DNA of 64,000 nt from Halostreptopolyspora alba (GCA_003725585.1 RJMB01000013.1:79419-143418); one strand, 5' to 3'; numbered from the stretch's first letter, positions 52,944 through 61,556 are shown. Made by a program: numbers and translations. Notes: generated by a model from the letters alone, not told the origin.

Positions 52944-52970
52944 CCCCGAGTCTACTCGGGGTAGTACTAC
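52944..52970. promoter_or_regulatory. Palindromic operator upstream of the BlaI-type gene
   Basis: CCCCGAGT-CT-ACTCGGGG (52944-52961) followed by the palindrome GTAGTACTAC (52961-52970). BlaI-family operators contain TACTAC/GTAGTA half-sites, so this is the probable autoregulatory site. Confidence 0.65.
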
Positions 52971-53251
52971 GCGCCGTCGGGACCCAGGTGACAGCGTTCG
53001 CCCCCCGTGGTCAGGGAACTCTGGCGGCGCGGCCACCCCCACGGCCACCGCGCGCGACACGCCGCCGCGCCGAAAACCGGGGGCCGGTCTCCGGCGTGGC
53101 GGCGGGGTGGGGTGGTGGGAAGCCTGCCGGTGCGTACCCAGGTGAGCACGGTCTCGGTGGAGACATGCAACAGGGCGGCGACCTCTTTGACGGTGACCAA
53201 CGGTTCGGCTTCGTGCGCCAATGACGAGGATCCCGGCGTGCGTGCGGTCAT
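52967..53251 (-). CDS. BldC-like MerR-type HTH protein with unusual wing
   Basis: About 94 residues from ATG 53251, with GGGAG 8 nt upstream. The start MTARTPG and the helix-turn-helix LVTVKEVAALLHVSTETVLTWVRTGRLP follow the BldC pattern closely. Beyond that the usual TxGGHRRY wing is replaced by TTPPRRHAGDRPPV and a Trp/Arg-rich tail, so the C-terminus may be frameshifted or degenerate. The stop overlaps the BlaI operator. Divergent from the HTH-UTRA gene. Confidence 0.6.
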   Translation of the reverse strand: MTARTPGSSSLAHEAEPLVTVKEVAALLHVSTETVLTWVRTGRLPTTPPRRHAGDRPPVFGAAACRARWPWGWPRRQSSLTTGGERCHLGPDGA

Positions 53252-53435
53252 TCGGTCACTCCCGTCAGGGGTAGCCCCGCCGATGGGGTGGTTTTCGGGA
53301 TGGCCGGCGCGGCCGGTGGCTGCCAAGACGCGCGGCCGCGCGACGGTCGATGCCACGGCTCCAATGGCGCTGCGGCAGGCTGGGAGGCGTGACCGCCACT
53401 CGATCTGTCCGCATCGCCAGCTCTTCTCACCCCCA

Positions 53436-53450
53436 TTTAGGGGGGCTAAA
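53436..53450. promoter_or_regulatory. Inverted repeat upstream of the HTH-UTRA regulator
   Basis: TTTAG-GGGGG-CTAAA, a perfect 5-bp dyad with 5-nt centre, 41 nt before ATG 53492. Placed where an autoregulatory operator would be; no footprint knowledge. Confidence 0.4.
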
Positions 53451-53535
53451 GGGCGGACCGACGAGCACCTGCCGCTGATACCGAGGACTCCATGGACGCA
53501 CGGACACTGCATGACATAGCCGCCATAACCGACCC

Positions 53536-54303
53536 GTGGAACGCGCCCATGCCGCGTCGGCGGCGATGGCCAGCTTGCAGGGACAGAGCGTGGAACTGTC
53601 GCGCATCCGCCGCGCCGCGATCGTGGCCGCCCAGGACGCCGGCATACGCCAAGACGAGATCGCTCGCAGTCTGGGGGTGACGCCCGGCCGCGTCTCCCAG
53701 ATGAAGAAGGCCGTCTCCGGCGAGGGCCACCATGCCCCGACCGGCCCCGTGGAGCCGCGGCCGCGCGTGCTCGTCGAGCGGGCGCTCCCGACCCCGCCGA
53801 CCGTGCGCGGCTCCCAGAGCCTGTACCTCACCGAGGCCGAGCGGCAGGGGCTGACTCCTGAACGGAAGATGCTCTACGTCGGCCAGGAGCCCGCATCGGA
53901 TCACGTCGGCGCGGCGCTGCGCGTCGAGCCGGGCGATGCGGTGATCGCCCGGCGGAAGATGTTCTGGGCGAACGACGTGCCTGTGCGCATCGCCACGTCG
54001 TTCTTCCGGGTGGACGTCGCCGAGAACACCCGCCTCGACGGCGAGGGGTTCGTACTGCAGACCCTCCAGGCCGCCATCGAGGAAATGGGCCACCAGTTCA
54101 GCCACGCGACCGAGACGCTGACCGCGCGGCCGCCGACGCCGTATGAGTCCGACCTGCTCGACATCGCCGGGGAGTGGATCGTGCAGGTGCTGCGGGTGAG
54201 CGTGAGCACCGACGATCTACCGATCCACGCGCTGGAGACGATCTGCGCGGCCAGCCGCCACACGTTCCCCATCGGGCAGGTGACTGGCAGCGACCAGTTC
54301 TGA
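53536..54303 (+). CDS. HTH-UTRA transcriptional regulator (N-terminus in another frame)
   Basis: About 255 residues from GTG 53536. An N-terminal coil and helix-turn-helix (AGIRQDEIARSLGVTPGRVSQ) replace the usual GntR winged helix; residues ~95-250 are a UTRA ligand domain (VIARRKMFWANDVPV, ATSFFRVDVAEN, PTPYESDLLDI). The expected start MDARTLHDIAAITDP is encoded from ATG 53492 (GAGGA upstream) in a different frame; restoring one C in the CCC at 53532-53534 would join it to VERAHAASAAM. So the gene may be frameshifted. GTG 53536 has no clear ribosome-binding site. Confidence 0.7.
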   Translation: MERAHAASAAMASLQGQSVELSRIRRAAIVAAQDAGIRQDEIARSLGVTPGRVSQMKKAVSGEGHHAPTGPVEPRPRVLVERALPTPPTVRGSQSLYLTEAERQGLTPERKMLYVGQEPASDHVGAALRVEPGDAVIARRKMFWANDVPVRIATSFFRVDVAENTRLDGEGFVLQTLQAAIEEMGHQFSHATETLTARPPTPYESDLLDIAGEWIVQVLRVSVSTDDLPIHALETICAASRHTFPIGQVTGSDQF

Positions 54304-54311
54304 GACACGCG

Positions 54312-54347
54312 AAGGGCTCCGACACCACCCGTGTTGTCGGAGCCCTT
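54312..54347. terminator. Bidirectional terminator
   Basis: Perfect 13-bp stem AAGGGCTCCGACA/TGTCGGAGCCCTT with a 10-nt loop, 9 nt after the HTH-UTRA stop. It also ends the opposing methyltransferase/CxxC transcript. Confidence 0.8.
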
Positions 54348-54464
54348 GCGACGTCCTGACGATGTATCCCGCGCTGAGCCTCCCCCGCCCCGTAGGGACA
54401 GTTACCAGAACCGCCCCTTCAGCCACCCGACACGACCCGGCCGGGCTCGTCGACCCGCAGCCGG

Positions 54465-54590
54465 TCACACCTTCCCTGTCCCACCACATCCGACACAGGG
54501 GCGCTCTTCCTTGCTCCCGTCGTTCCACACTTCGACGGTGCCGCTCCCCTTACATACCGAGCAATCCTGCTCTTTGCCGTGTTTGCCCAT
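54465..54590 (-). CDS. 41-residue double-CxxC zinc-knuckle peptide
   Basis: Starts ATG 54590, just 1 nt after the methyltransferase stop (TGACATG), implying coupling. Two DnaJ-like knuckles, CSVCKGSGT and CVGCGGTGK, separated by a charged turn; the four cysteines would bind one zinc. Such tiny CxxCxGxG proteins are common in streptomycetes but uncharacterised. Too short for usual gene finders. Probably works with, or is merely carried along by, the methyltransferase. Confidence 0.65.
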   Translation of the reverse strand: MGKHGKEQDCSVCKGSGTVEVWNDGSKEERPCVGCGGTGKV

Positions 54591-54591
54591 G

Positions 54592-55704
54592 TCACACCTG
54601 CCCTAGGGGGTTGTCGGGGGAATCCAGCCAGACGTACTGGCCTGCGGGGGTGATGGCAAGTCCGAAGCGTTCCACGCCCGGAGTGCCCCGTCCCACCCAC
54701 GCCAGGTACGCGGCCTCCAGCTCGTCCCACAGATCCCGGGAGCCGCGCTGTGTCACCTCGGTCTCGCTTGCTGCGGGAGGGCGTACGGCGAGCGCGTGGG
54801 CATCGCTGGGCTCATGACGTAGGGCCACCCGATACGACCCGTCCGCGCTGGTGCCGCCCGAGACGGAGACCGCGGGCAGCATCCCCGCCACCGTCACGTC
54901 AAGACCCGGCCCGGCGCGGGCGATCCTGCGAGGGTCCACGCGCGCGATGGACTCGCGCTCCTCGCCCGTGATGGGCGGGTGCCGCTCACGCTGCGAACGC
55001 AGCATCATGTAGGCGCACTCGCCATGGAACCGCCCTACCGCTGCCTCGCCGGTCACCGTGAGCATCGTCTTGTGGCCCGCGCTGAACGTCCCGTGCATCC
55101 ACGGCAGCACGATCACCCCGCCGGGGCGGGCCTGCTCCACCCAGGCGTAAGGGATATCCCGGACGCCGCAGGTGACGTGCACCCGGTCATACGGCGCGCC
55201 CTCGGCGTACCCTTCGGCGCCGTCACCTACGACAAGGGTCGGGGCGTGGCCGGCGCGTTCCAGATTGGCCGCCGCCTGTTTGGCGACCCGGTCGTCGACC
55301 TCGACCGTGGTGACGTTCTCGGTGCCGATCCGGGCCGACAGCAGCGCGGCGGTCCACCCGGTACCGGTGCCAATCTCCAACACCCGGTCACCTGGGTAGG
55401 GGACGAGAAGGGTGAGGAAGTCGAACACCATGCCCGGCGCTGAGCATGAACTGCTGTGGTTCAGGGTCATCCAGGGCGACTGGCCGGTTAGTTCGGTGTT
55501 GCCGTCGTCGATCTGGGTGACGATCGCGGTGTTGCTGTTGACTGCATCCCACCAGGAGTCCGGGTCGGTGGTGTGGTCGATGAGTTCGTGTTTCGTCGTC
55601 CACGCGATGTCGGGAACGAACATGTGGCGCGGTGCCAGGCGGAGCGCGTCATCCCATGGCCGAGGGGCGAGCTGGGCGAGGTCGTCTGGGGCTGGGGAAG
55701 CCAT
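54592..55704 (-). CDS. PCMT-like SAM-dependent methyltransferase
   Basis: About 370 residues, related to protein-L-isoaspartate methyltransferase. SAM motif VLEIGTGTGWTAALL (about 108-122), then TTVEVDDRVAKQAAANL and PYDRVHVTCGVRDIP. The SSCSAPGMVFDFL segment before the SAM motif and an additional ~130-residue C-terminal domain are typical of the group found with ATP-grasp or FxLD peptide systems. No precursor peptide or ATP-grasp enzyme is in this window, so it appears solitary. ATG 55704; weak ribosome-binding site. Confidence 0.75.
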   Translation of the reverse strand: MASPAPDDLAQLAPRPWDDALRLAPRHMFVPDIAWTTKHELIDHTTDPDSWWDAVNSNTAIVTQIDDGNTELTGQSPWMTLNHSSSCSAPGMVFDFLTLLVPYPGDRVLEIGTGTGWTAALLSARIGTENVTTVEVDDRVAKQAAANLERAGHAPTLVVGDGAEGYAEGAPYDRVHVTCGVRDIPYAWVEQARPGGVIVLPWMHGTFSAGHKTMLTVTGEAAVGRFHGECAYMMLRSQRERHPPITGEERESIARVDPRRIARAGPGLDVTVAGMLPAVSVSGGTSADGSYRVALRHEPSDAHALAVRPPAASETEVTQRGSRDLWDELEAAYLAWVGRGTPGVERFGLAITPAGQYVWLDSPDNPLGQV

Positions 55705-56054
55705 AGGGCAACGGTAACCCGGCGACTGCGCAGCGTCAGGGGAACGGCCGGACCCGGCCCCACTCGCGCCGTCACCGCCGACCAGGCAGGTCCAGGCCCT
55801 GGACCGCGCCCCGGGGAGAACCGTGAACTTCGGCCGGGGCCCCGCCTCGTATTCCGGTAAAAGTTCACGGTCGTCGACCAGCCTCCTCCTCACACGGGCA
55901 CCCCGCGTGTCGGAGTTCGGACACACCCGGCATCACTGATTACATTGTGTAAGGCCCGGTTTCATCCGTATTCCCGAAAAACCACGGACCTGACCGTTCC
56001 GCCACCGGCCTCCGCCGGTATCGCGGATTCACGGAAGCATTTCGGGGGCTCGGA
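55705..56054. other. 350-nt divergent gap holding a 50-bp inverted repeat
   Basis: Promoter region between the methyltransferase and the secreted esterase. Perfect 10-bp arms CCGTGAACTT (55821-55830) and AAGTTCACGG (55861-55870) flank 30 nt. The frame upstream of the methyltransferase stays open through here but has no family likeness. Confidence 0.5.
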
Positions 56055-57047
56055 GTGTTCACAACGCTCTCACGCAGGACAACGCTGCTGGCCGCCTCGT
56101 CCTTCGCGATGGCGGCCGCCGCGACGTTCGCCACCGTCCATGACACCGGCGATCGGCCCGGAACAACGATCGAAACGGGCAACAGCGCCGCCAAGGACCC
56201 GTACGTGGACATTCCGGGCCGGGAGGTTCCGGAGGTACAGCCGCGCCCCGGGGAGGTCGCGGCCTGCGACCAACCCGGGGAGAACGAGATCGTGCGCGTT
56301 CGCGACCGCAGCGCCCCGAACGGTCAGCGTCCCGTGTGGATCAGGCGCCCACCCGGTCCCGACGACCATGGTGTCCCCGTCCTCTACCTACTGCACGGCT
56401 CCACCGGCACCCACCGCGACATCGTCGAGGCCGGCGTCGGCCCGATCATGGACGAGGCGATGTGCCGCCACGGTGTGGAGTTCGTGGTGGCCGCGCCCTA
56501 CGGTCAGGAGACCGGCCGTCGCGACACCGAATGGGGCGACGCCGTCCACGGTGAGTTCAACATCGAGACGTTCGTGACCCAGACGGCGATCGACGTGGTC
56601 GAGGGCGACCAGCGCCGGCCACGGGAGCTGCGCGCGATCGGCGGGTTCTCCATGGGGGGATACGGTTCCGCTGCGCTGTCGCTGCGCAACCCCGGAATCT
56701 ACTCCCAGGTGGTCAGTTGGGGCGGCTATTTCAAGGTGGACGACCCCAGCGACACCTTCGGCCCCGACCCAGACGACGCGCACGCGCCCGACCAGCTGCT
56801 GGACAACCCCGGGGTGGCCGACATCCGGTTCAACCTCATCGAGGGCACCGACGACCGTACCCCGTTGCAAACCGGCAGTATCCACGGCGAGGCCGAGCGG
56901 TTCGCCGAACTGCTCAGGGAACACGACATGACGGTGAAGACCCGGTTCCCCGAAGGCGGCCACGACTTCGACACCTGGAACCCCACGATCCCCAAGGCCG
57001 TGGACTTCCTGGTCGAGGGCTGGGCACAGGCCGAAGACGAGGACTGA
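56055..57047 (+). CDS. Secreted alpha/beta-hydrolase esterase (esterase D / antigen 85-like)
   Basis: About 330 residues with an N-terminal export signal (RRTTLLAASSFAMAAAATFA; no true twin-Arg consensus). Catalytic motifs: PVLYLLHGSTG, nucleophile IGGFSMGGYGSAALS, aspartate in the LIEGTDD region, and His in EGGHDFDTW. The family includes esterase D and mycolyltransferase-like esterases. GTG 56055. Substrate unknown. Confidence 0.83.
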   Translation: MFTTLSRRTTLLAASSFAMAAAATFATVHDTGDRPGTTIETGNSAAKDPYVDIPGREVPEVQPRPGEVAACDQPGENEIVRVRDRSAPNGQRPVWIRRPPGPDDHGVPVLYLLHGSTGTHRDIVEAGVGPIMDEAMCRHGVEFVVAAPYGQETGRRDTEWGDAVHGEFNIETFVTQTAIDVVEGDQRRPRELRAIGGFSMGGYGSAALSLRNPGIYSQVVSWGGYFKVDDPSDTFGPDPDDAHAPDQLLDNPGVADIRFNLIEGTDDRTPLQTGSIHGEAERFAELLREHDMTVKTRFPEGGHDFDTWNPTIPKAVDFLVEGWAQAEDED

Positions 57048-57208
57048 ACAGGCCACCTCCCCGACCACGCGCGGCACGTCCTCCACCGCCCCCGGTGGCG
57101 TCCGGGCCAGGACCGGACGTCCATCATGGGAACATTCCACGCCCTCGTCACTGTTGACAACGAATCGGGGTGGAGTTGGCCACCGGAGGAGAGAAAGGGC
57201 CGACAGTA

Positions 57209-58531
57209 GTGGTGCCGTACAGCCCTGATGCGCCCGAGGCGGGATTCCCGGCTCGCGGGGGTTCGTCGTCCCCCACCCGGATCGCGACGGTGAGCCTGCA
57301 CACCTCACCACTCGAGCAGCCCGGCACCGGTGACGCCGGCGGGATGAACGTCTACGTGGTGGAGGTCGCCAAGCGGCTCGCCGAACGCGGCGTCTCCGTC
57401 GACGTGTTCACCCGGGCATCCCACCCCGACCAGCCGCCGGTGGTCGAGTTGGTTCCCGGGGTGAACGTGCGCCACATCCCCGCGGGCCCGTTCGGTGAGC
57501 TCGACAAGCGGACGCTGGCCCACCACCTGTGCCCGTTCATCTTCGGGGTATTGCGGACCGAGGCCAGCAACCCCCGAGGCCACTACGATCTCGTACACGG
57601 CCACTACTGGCTGTCGGGGCGGGCCGGGCTCGCCGCCGCGCACCGTTGGGGCGTGCCGATGGTGCAGTCGATGCACACCCTGGCCAAGGTGAAGAACTCA
57701 CACCTGGCCAGTGGCGACTCCCCCGAACCCGAGCTTCGGGTCCGCGGTGAGGACCACCTGGTACGCAGCGCGGACCATCTGGTCGCCAACACCACCGACG
57801 AGGCCCGCCAACTCATCTCCCACTACGGCGCCGACCCGGCCAGGATCAGCACGATCCCGCCCGGCGTCGACCTCGACGTGTTCACGCCGGGCTCGCGCCG
57901 GGAGGCGCTGCGGCACGTCGGGTTGCCCCCCGACAGCGAGATGCTGCTCTTCGTCGGGCGCCTGCAGCGGTTGAAGGCCCCCGATGTCCTGCTCCGCGCC
58001 GCCGCGTCGCTGCTCGAACGCGACCCGCGGCTTCGCGACCGACTCGTCGTGGCCGTCGTCGGCGGGATGTCCGGATCCGCGGGCACCGAACCGGACCACC
58101 TGACCGAGCTGGCCCGCTCCCTGGGGATCTCCGACGTGGTGCGCGTGGAGCCGCCACGTACCCGCGCCGAGCTGGCCCACCTCTACCGGGCGGCGACCGC
58201 CACGGTGGTGCCGTCGTACTCGGAGTCGTTCGGCCTGGTCGCCGTGGAGTCCCAGGCGTGTGGGACCCCGGTCCTCGCCTCGCGGGTGGGTGGCCTGCCC
58301 ACGGCCGTCCACGACGGGGTGTCGGGGGTGCTCGTCGACGGCCACGCCCCCGAGGACTACGCCCGCGAGCTGCACCGGCTGGTCAGCGAGCCGGGATGGC
58401 GCGACACCCTGGGGAACGCGGCCGTCACCCACGCGGCCAAGCTGAGCTGGGGGGCGACCGTCGACGGCCTGCTGAACGTCTACCGTGGAGCGCTGACGCG
58501 GGAGCCGCTGCCCGTGGCCGCCAACCAGTGA
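57209..58531 (+). CDS. mshA: D-inositol-3-phosphate glycosyltransferase (mycothiol synthesis)
   Basis: About 440 residues, GT4 family. Transfers GlcNAc from UDP-GlcNAc to inositol-3-phosphate, first step of mycothiol. TVSLHTSPLEQPGTGDAGG, FTRASHPDQPP, HGHYWLSGRAG and the nucleotide-binding PSYSESFGLVAVESQACG are diagnostic. I prefer GTG 57209, preceded by GGAGGAGAGAAAGGG, over GTG 57170, which would add 13 residues. Overlaps the YbjN gene by 4 nt. Confidence 0.92.
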   Translation: MVPYSPDAPEAGFPARGGSSSPTRIATVSLHTSPLEQPGTGDAGGMNVYVVEVAKRLAERGVSVDVFTRASHPDQPPVVELVPGVNVRHIPAGPFGELDKRTLAHHLCPFIFGVLRTEASNPRGHYDLVHGHYWLSGRAGLAAAHRWGVPMVQSMHTLAKVKNSHLASGDSPEPELRVRGEDHLVRSADHLVANTTDEARQLISHYGADPARISTIPPGVDLDVFTPGSRREALRHVGLPPDSEMLLFVGRLQRLKAPDVLLRAAASLLERDPRLRDRLVVAVVGGMSGSAGTEPDHLTELARSLGISDVVRVEPPRTRAELAHLYRAATATVVPSYSESFGLVAVESQACGTPVLASRVGGLPTAVHDGVSGVLVDGHAPEDYARELHRLVSEPGWRDTLGNAAVTHAAKLSWGATVDGLLNVYRGALTREPLPVAANQ

Positions 58532-59103
58532 CCCCCACCGAAGCGAGTCGCCCCCAGATGCCATCGCAGGAACACGAGAACGCCGTCCTGGCGATCGAGT
58601 CGGCGCTCCAGACCGCCGACGTGGAGTTCGAACGCCCCCGCCCGGACGCGTTCCTGGTCACCCTCCCCGGCCAGCGCAAGCTCAACACCCTGGTCTGGTT
58701 GAACGTCGGCGAGCACAGTCTGCTGGTGAAGACGTTCTTCTGCCGCCAGCCCGACGAGAACCACGCGGAGTTCTACCGCTGGCTGATGCACAAGAACGAC
58801 ACCATGTACGGAATGGCCTTCGCCACGGACGAGGTCGGCGACGTCTACATCGTGGGCCGGGTACCGCTCCCGGCGGTCACCCCCGACGAGGTCGACAGGC
58901 TCCTCGGGTGCGCGTTGACCTACTCCGACGACAACTTCAACGGCGCCCTGGAACGTGGGTTCGCCTCGGCGATCCGCAAGGAGTGGCGTTGGCGCGTCGA
59001 CAATGGGCAGAACCCGCGCAACCTGGAGGCGTTCCGGCACCTCGTGGAGCACTCGGCGGACCACGGGCAGGCCGAGCGCGCTCCCGGTCCCGAAGGTCGC
59101 TAG
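58528..59103 (+). CDS. YbjN-domain protein
   Basis: About 191 residues. YbjN/type III chaperone-like fold: [35 protein letters not shown] and [13 protein letters not shown]. Adjacent to mshA and gpmA in many actinobacteria. GTG 58528 overlaps the mshA stop (GTGA). Possible stress or chaperone role only inferred. Confidence 0.85.
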   Translation: MTPTEASRPQMPSQEHENAVLAIESALQTADVEFERPRPDAFLVTLPGQRKLNTLVWLNVGEHSLLVKTFFCRQPDENHAEFYRWLMHKNDTMYGMAFATDEVGDVYIVGRVPLPAVTPDEVDRLLGCALTYSDDNFNGALERGFASAIRKEWRWRVDNGQNPRNLEAFRHLVEHSADHGQAERAPGPEGR

Positions 59104-59113
59104 GCTTGCGCCC

Positions 59114-59860
59114 ATGGGCACTCTGGTTCTGCTGCGACACGGCGAAAGTACCTGGAACGCCAAGGGGCTGTTCACCGGCTGGGTGGACGTCGACCTCTCC
59201 GCCACGGGAGAGGAGGAGGCCCGCAAGGGCGGCGGGCTGTTGCGCGAGGCCGACCTGCGCCCCAGCATCGTGCACACGTCGGTGCTGAAGCGCGCCATCC
59301 GCACGGCCGAGATCGCGCTCGACGAGGCCGAGCTGAGCTGGCTCCCGGTGCGTCGGTCCTGGCGTCTCAACGAGCGGCACTACGGGGCGTTGCAGGGTAA
59401 GGACAAGGCCCAGACCCGTGAGGAGTACGGCGAGGAGCAGTTCATGATCTGGCGCCGCTCCTACGACACCCCGCCGCCGACACTCGCCGACGACGCCGCC
59501 TATTCCCAGGTGGGCGACCGGCGTTACGCGGACCTGCCGCCGGAGCTGATGCCGCGCACCGAGTGCCTGGCCGACGTCGTCTCCCGGATGCTGCCGTACT
59601 ACTACGACGCGATCGTGCCCGACATCGTCGCGGGGCGGACCGTTCTGGTCGCCGCGCACGGAAACTCGCTGCGGGCCCTGGTCAAACACCTCGACGGCAT
59701 CGACGACGAGACCATCGCGGGGCTGAACATCCCCACCGGGATTCCGCTGGTGTACGAGCTGGACGACAGGCTCACCCCGCGGACCCGCGGTGGGCGGTAC
59801 CTCGACCCCGACGCGGCCAAGGAGGCGATCGAGGCCGTACGGACCCAGGGGGCGAAGTAG
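59114..59860 (+). CDS. gpmA: 2,3-bisphosphoglycerate-dependent phosphoglycerate mutase
   Basis: About 248 residues; interconverts 3- and 2-phosphoglycerate in glycolysis. The phospho-histidine motif [10 protein letters not shown] is at the start; [12 protein letters not shown] and the second catalytic His in [14 protein letters not shown] follow. ATG 59114, 10 nt after the YbjN gene. Confidence 0.95.
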   Translation: MGTLVLLRHGESTWNAKGLFTGWVDVDLSATGEEEARKGGGLLREADLRPSIVHTSVLKRAIRTAEIALDEAELSWLPVRRSWRLNERHYGALQGKDKAQTREEYGEEQFMIWRRSYDTPPPTLADDAAYSQVGDRRYADLPPELMPRTECLADVVSRMLPYYYDAIVPDIVAGRTVLVAAHGNSLRALVKHLDGIDDETIAGLNIPTGIPLVYELDDRLTPRTRGGRYLDPDAAKEAIEAVRTQGAK

Positions 59861-59893
59861 GCAACGTAACCGAGGTCGGCCGAGACCGACCGG

Positions 59894-59942
59894 GTCCCGC
59901 GACGGCGCGGTGCTCCGCGCGTCGCTCCGCGCGTCGCGGGAC
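59894..59942. terminator. Nested hairpin between gpmA and the DsrE gene
   Basis: Outer 11-bp perfect stem GTCCCGCGACG/CGTCGCGGGAC, with an inner GCGCGG-TGCT-CCGCGC stem in the loop. Serves the two converging genes. Confidence 0.7.
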
Positions 59943-59963
59943 AGGCCCGGCCGGTACGCGGCG

Positions 59964-60329
59964 TCAGTAGACGAGCGCCTGCGCGTCGTCGGCGGTGACC
60001 TCCTCCACGAAGCTCGGCGCCCCCGCGATCCGGACACCGTCGATCAGGTCGTCCTCGGTGAGTTCCCGCCGGGCCGCGCACTGCCCGCACAGCGTCACGC
60101 GTCCCCCCGCCAGCACCCCGTCGAGCAGGTCCGACAGCGGTGCCGCGTGCGGGAGCGGCTCGAACTTCGCGGCCCGACCCGGCAGGGCGAACCAGCTGGC
60201 CTCACCAGCCAGCCACAACGAAACGTCGACCCCGCTCGCCACCGCCGTGGCCGCCATGGTGAACGCCTGGTTGCAGCGTTCGGGCTGGTCCTCACCAACC
60301 GTGACCTTGATCACCAACGCGCGACTCAT
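59964..60329 (-). CDS. DsrE-family protein
   Basis: About 121 residues. DsrE fold: VIKVTVGEDQPERCNQAF, VDVSLWLAGEA, and a late CGQC motif (VTLCGQCAARR) with two cysteines that could handle sulfur. Function in this genus unknown. ATG 60329. Confidence 0.83.
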   Translation of the reverse strand: MSRALVIKVTVGEDQPERCNQAFTMAATAVASGVDVSLWLAGEASWFALPGRAAKFEPLPHAAPLSDLLDGVLAGGRVTLCGQCAARRELTEDDLIDGVRIAGAPSFVEEVTADDAQALVY

Positions 60330-60372
60330 GGGGCCAGCGTATCCGGCCACGACCGGTCGGCGGACCGGCCGC

Positions 60373-61143
60373 TCACCCCAGTCCCAGTGTGAGGAGCAGC
60401 CCCGCACCGGCCGAGACCGCGGTTCCGGCGCCGAGCAGTACCGCCCCGACCGTTCGGGGCTCGAACCACGGCGTCCGCGCGGCGGAGTCGTCGCGCTCGA
60501 CGCGGAGCCGTCCGTGCGGTGGCGGCACGATCACCGGCCGGCCGTCGCGTAACTCCACCATCCCGTGCGCGACGATCCGGCTCCCGTGCCGGAGCACCCA
60601 TTCGCGGTACTCGAACTCGATGGTCTCGCCACGGAAGATCCCGGAGATCCGGCCCTTGACCCGCGCCAGGAGGTCGTCGGCCGGCGCGGGCACCCCACGT
60701 TGCGGCCGTCCGACCAACCGTTGCAGGCACATGTCCGCCCCGCTGAGTTCGGCTCCCGCCGGGTCCACGAGAACGGTGCTTCCCTCGCGGGTGCGGCCGG
60801 GCACCGCGAGGCCGAACGGTTCCGTGGACGCGTAGTCCGCGATCGAGTCGCAGGCGCGTTCCTGCCCCTCGTCCCCATCGCCCGGTAGCACCCAGAAGTG
60901 CCGCAACACCTCGTGCCCGTGCCACACGCAGTCGGTACGGGCCAGTTGTGACTCCAGGACACCGCCCGGCCCGGCCACCGCGACACCGGCGACGGTGATC
61001 GGCTGCCCGGCCCGCTTCGCCACGGCCGCCGACCGCGGCCGGTACGGGCCGTGCCGCCGGCACGAACGGCGCACCGCCCGGTAGGCCAGCGGTGCCAGGA
61101 TCGCCGCACCGGCCAGGAGCGCCACCCCGATCGCCAGCTGCAC
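60373..61143 (-). CDS. GIDE-domain (MULAN-like) two-helix membrane protein
   Basis: About 256 residues: N-terminal helix (LAIGVALLAGAAILAPLAY), a GIDE domain with SQLARTDCVWHGHEVLRH, VLVDPAGAELSG, GRISGIFRGETIEFEYREWVL and GRPVIVPPP, then a C-terminal helix (VGAVLLGAGTAVSAGAGLLL). The domain is the one in eukaryotic E3 ligase MULAN, without a RING finger. GTG 61143 has AAAGAGG 6-7 nt upstream; an ATG at 61212 would add 23 residues. Confidence 0.72.
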   Translation of the reverse strand: MQLAIGVALLAGAAILAPLAYRAVRRSCRRHGPYRPRSAAVAKRAGQPITVAGVAVAGPGGVLESQLARTDCVWHGHEVLRHFWVLPGDGDEGQERACDSIADYASTEPFGLAVPGRTREGSTVLVDPAGAELSGADMCLQRLVGRPQRGVPAPADDLLARVKGRISGIFRGETIEFEYREWVLRHGSRIVAHGMVELRDGRPVIVPPPHGRLRVERDDSAARTPWFEPRTVGAVLLGAGTAVSAGAGLLLTLGLG

Positions 61144-61556
61144 AGGCCGCCTCTTTCCGTGTCGTCTTGTGTGCGCCGGTGTCCGCTCCTCCCCGTTGGG
61201 GAGCCCGGACACCGGAATATCCTCTCTACCAGGTTCGCGCGGGCCGCCCTCGCCCGGCCGTGGGGGTTCCGGCGTGGGGCGGCGGGAGCCCGCCCGTGAC
61301 GGGCGCGTGGGGGACGAGAGCGCGCCGGGTCCCGCCGTGGTGTCAGCGCTCGGCGAGTCCCGGTGGGCCGGGCCGGAGTCGCCCGCTCCCGCACAGTATG
61401 CATCCCGTCACGGATGGCCGTGTTCCGGGCGGAACCCCTCACCCTCTCCCCAGCGTCGAACGCTCCATGGCCCGAGAGCGCCGCCAAGTGGGGCGATCTC
61501 TCCCGCGCACGCCCTAAGCTGGTGAGAGTTCCCCACGACACATCGCAAGAGGATTC
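61144..61556. other. 413-nt gap between the GIDE-domain and nitrobindin genes
   Basis: Region between divergent genes. If the GIDE protein used the ATG at 61212 it would begin here. No hairpin or gene recognised; presumably holds both promoters. Confidence 0.4.

Noticed and set aside
51633..52970. BlaI/M56 pair as a beta-lactam resistance operon
   Set aside because: No beta-lactamase is adjacent and the peptidase lacks a penicillin-sensing domain; such pairs are common in actinobacteria with other roles.
54304..55704. RiPP (ATP-grasp/FxLD type) biosynthetic cluster
   Set aside because: Only the methyltransferase and a CxxC peptide are present; no precursor, ATP-grasp or cyclase gene in the window.
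54592..55926. N-terminal extension of the PCMT-like methyltransferase beyond ATG 55704
   Set aside because: The extra 74 residues have no likeness to the family and cross the 10-bp inverted repeat.
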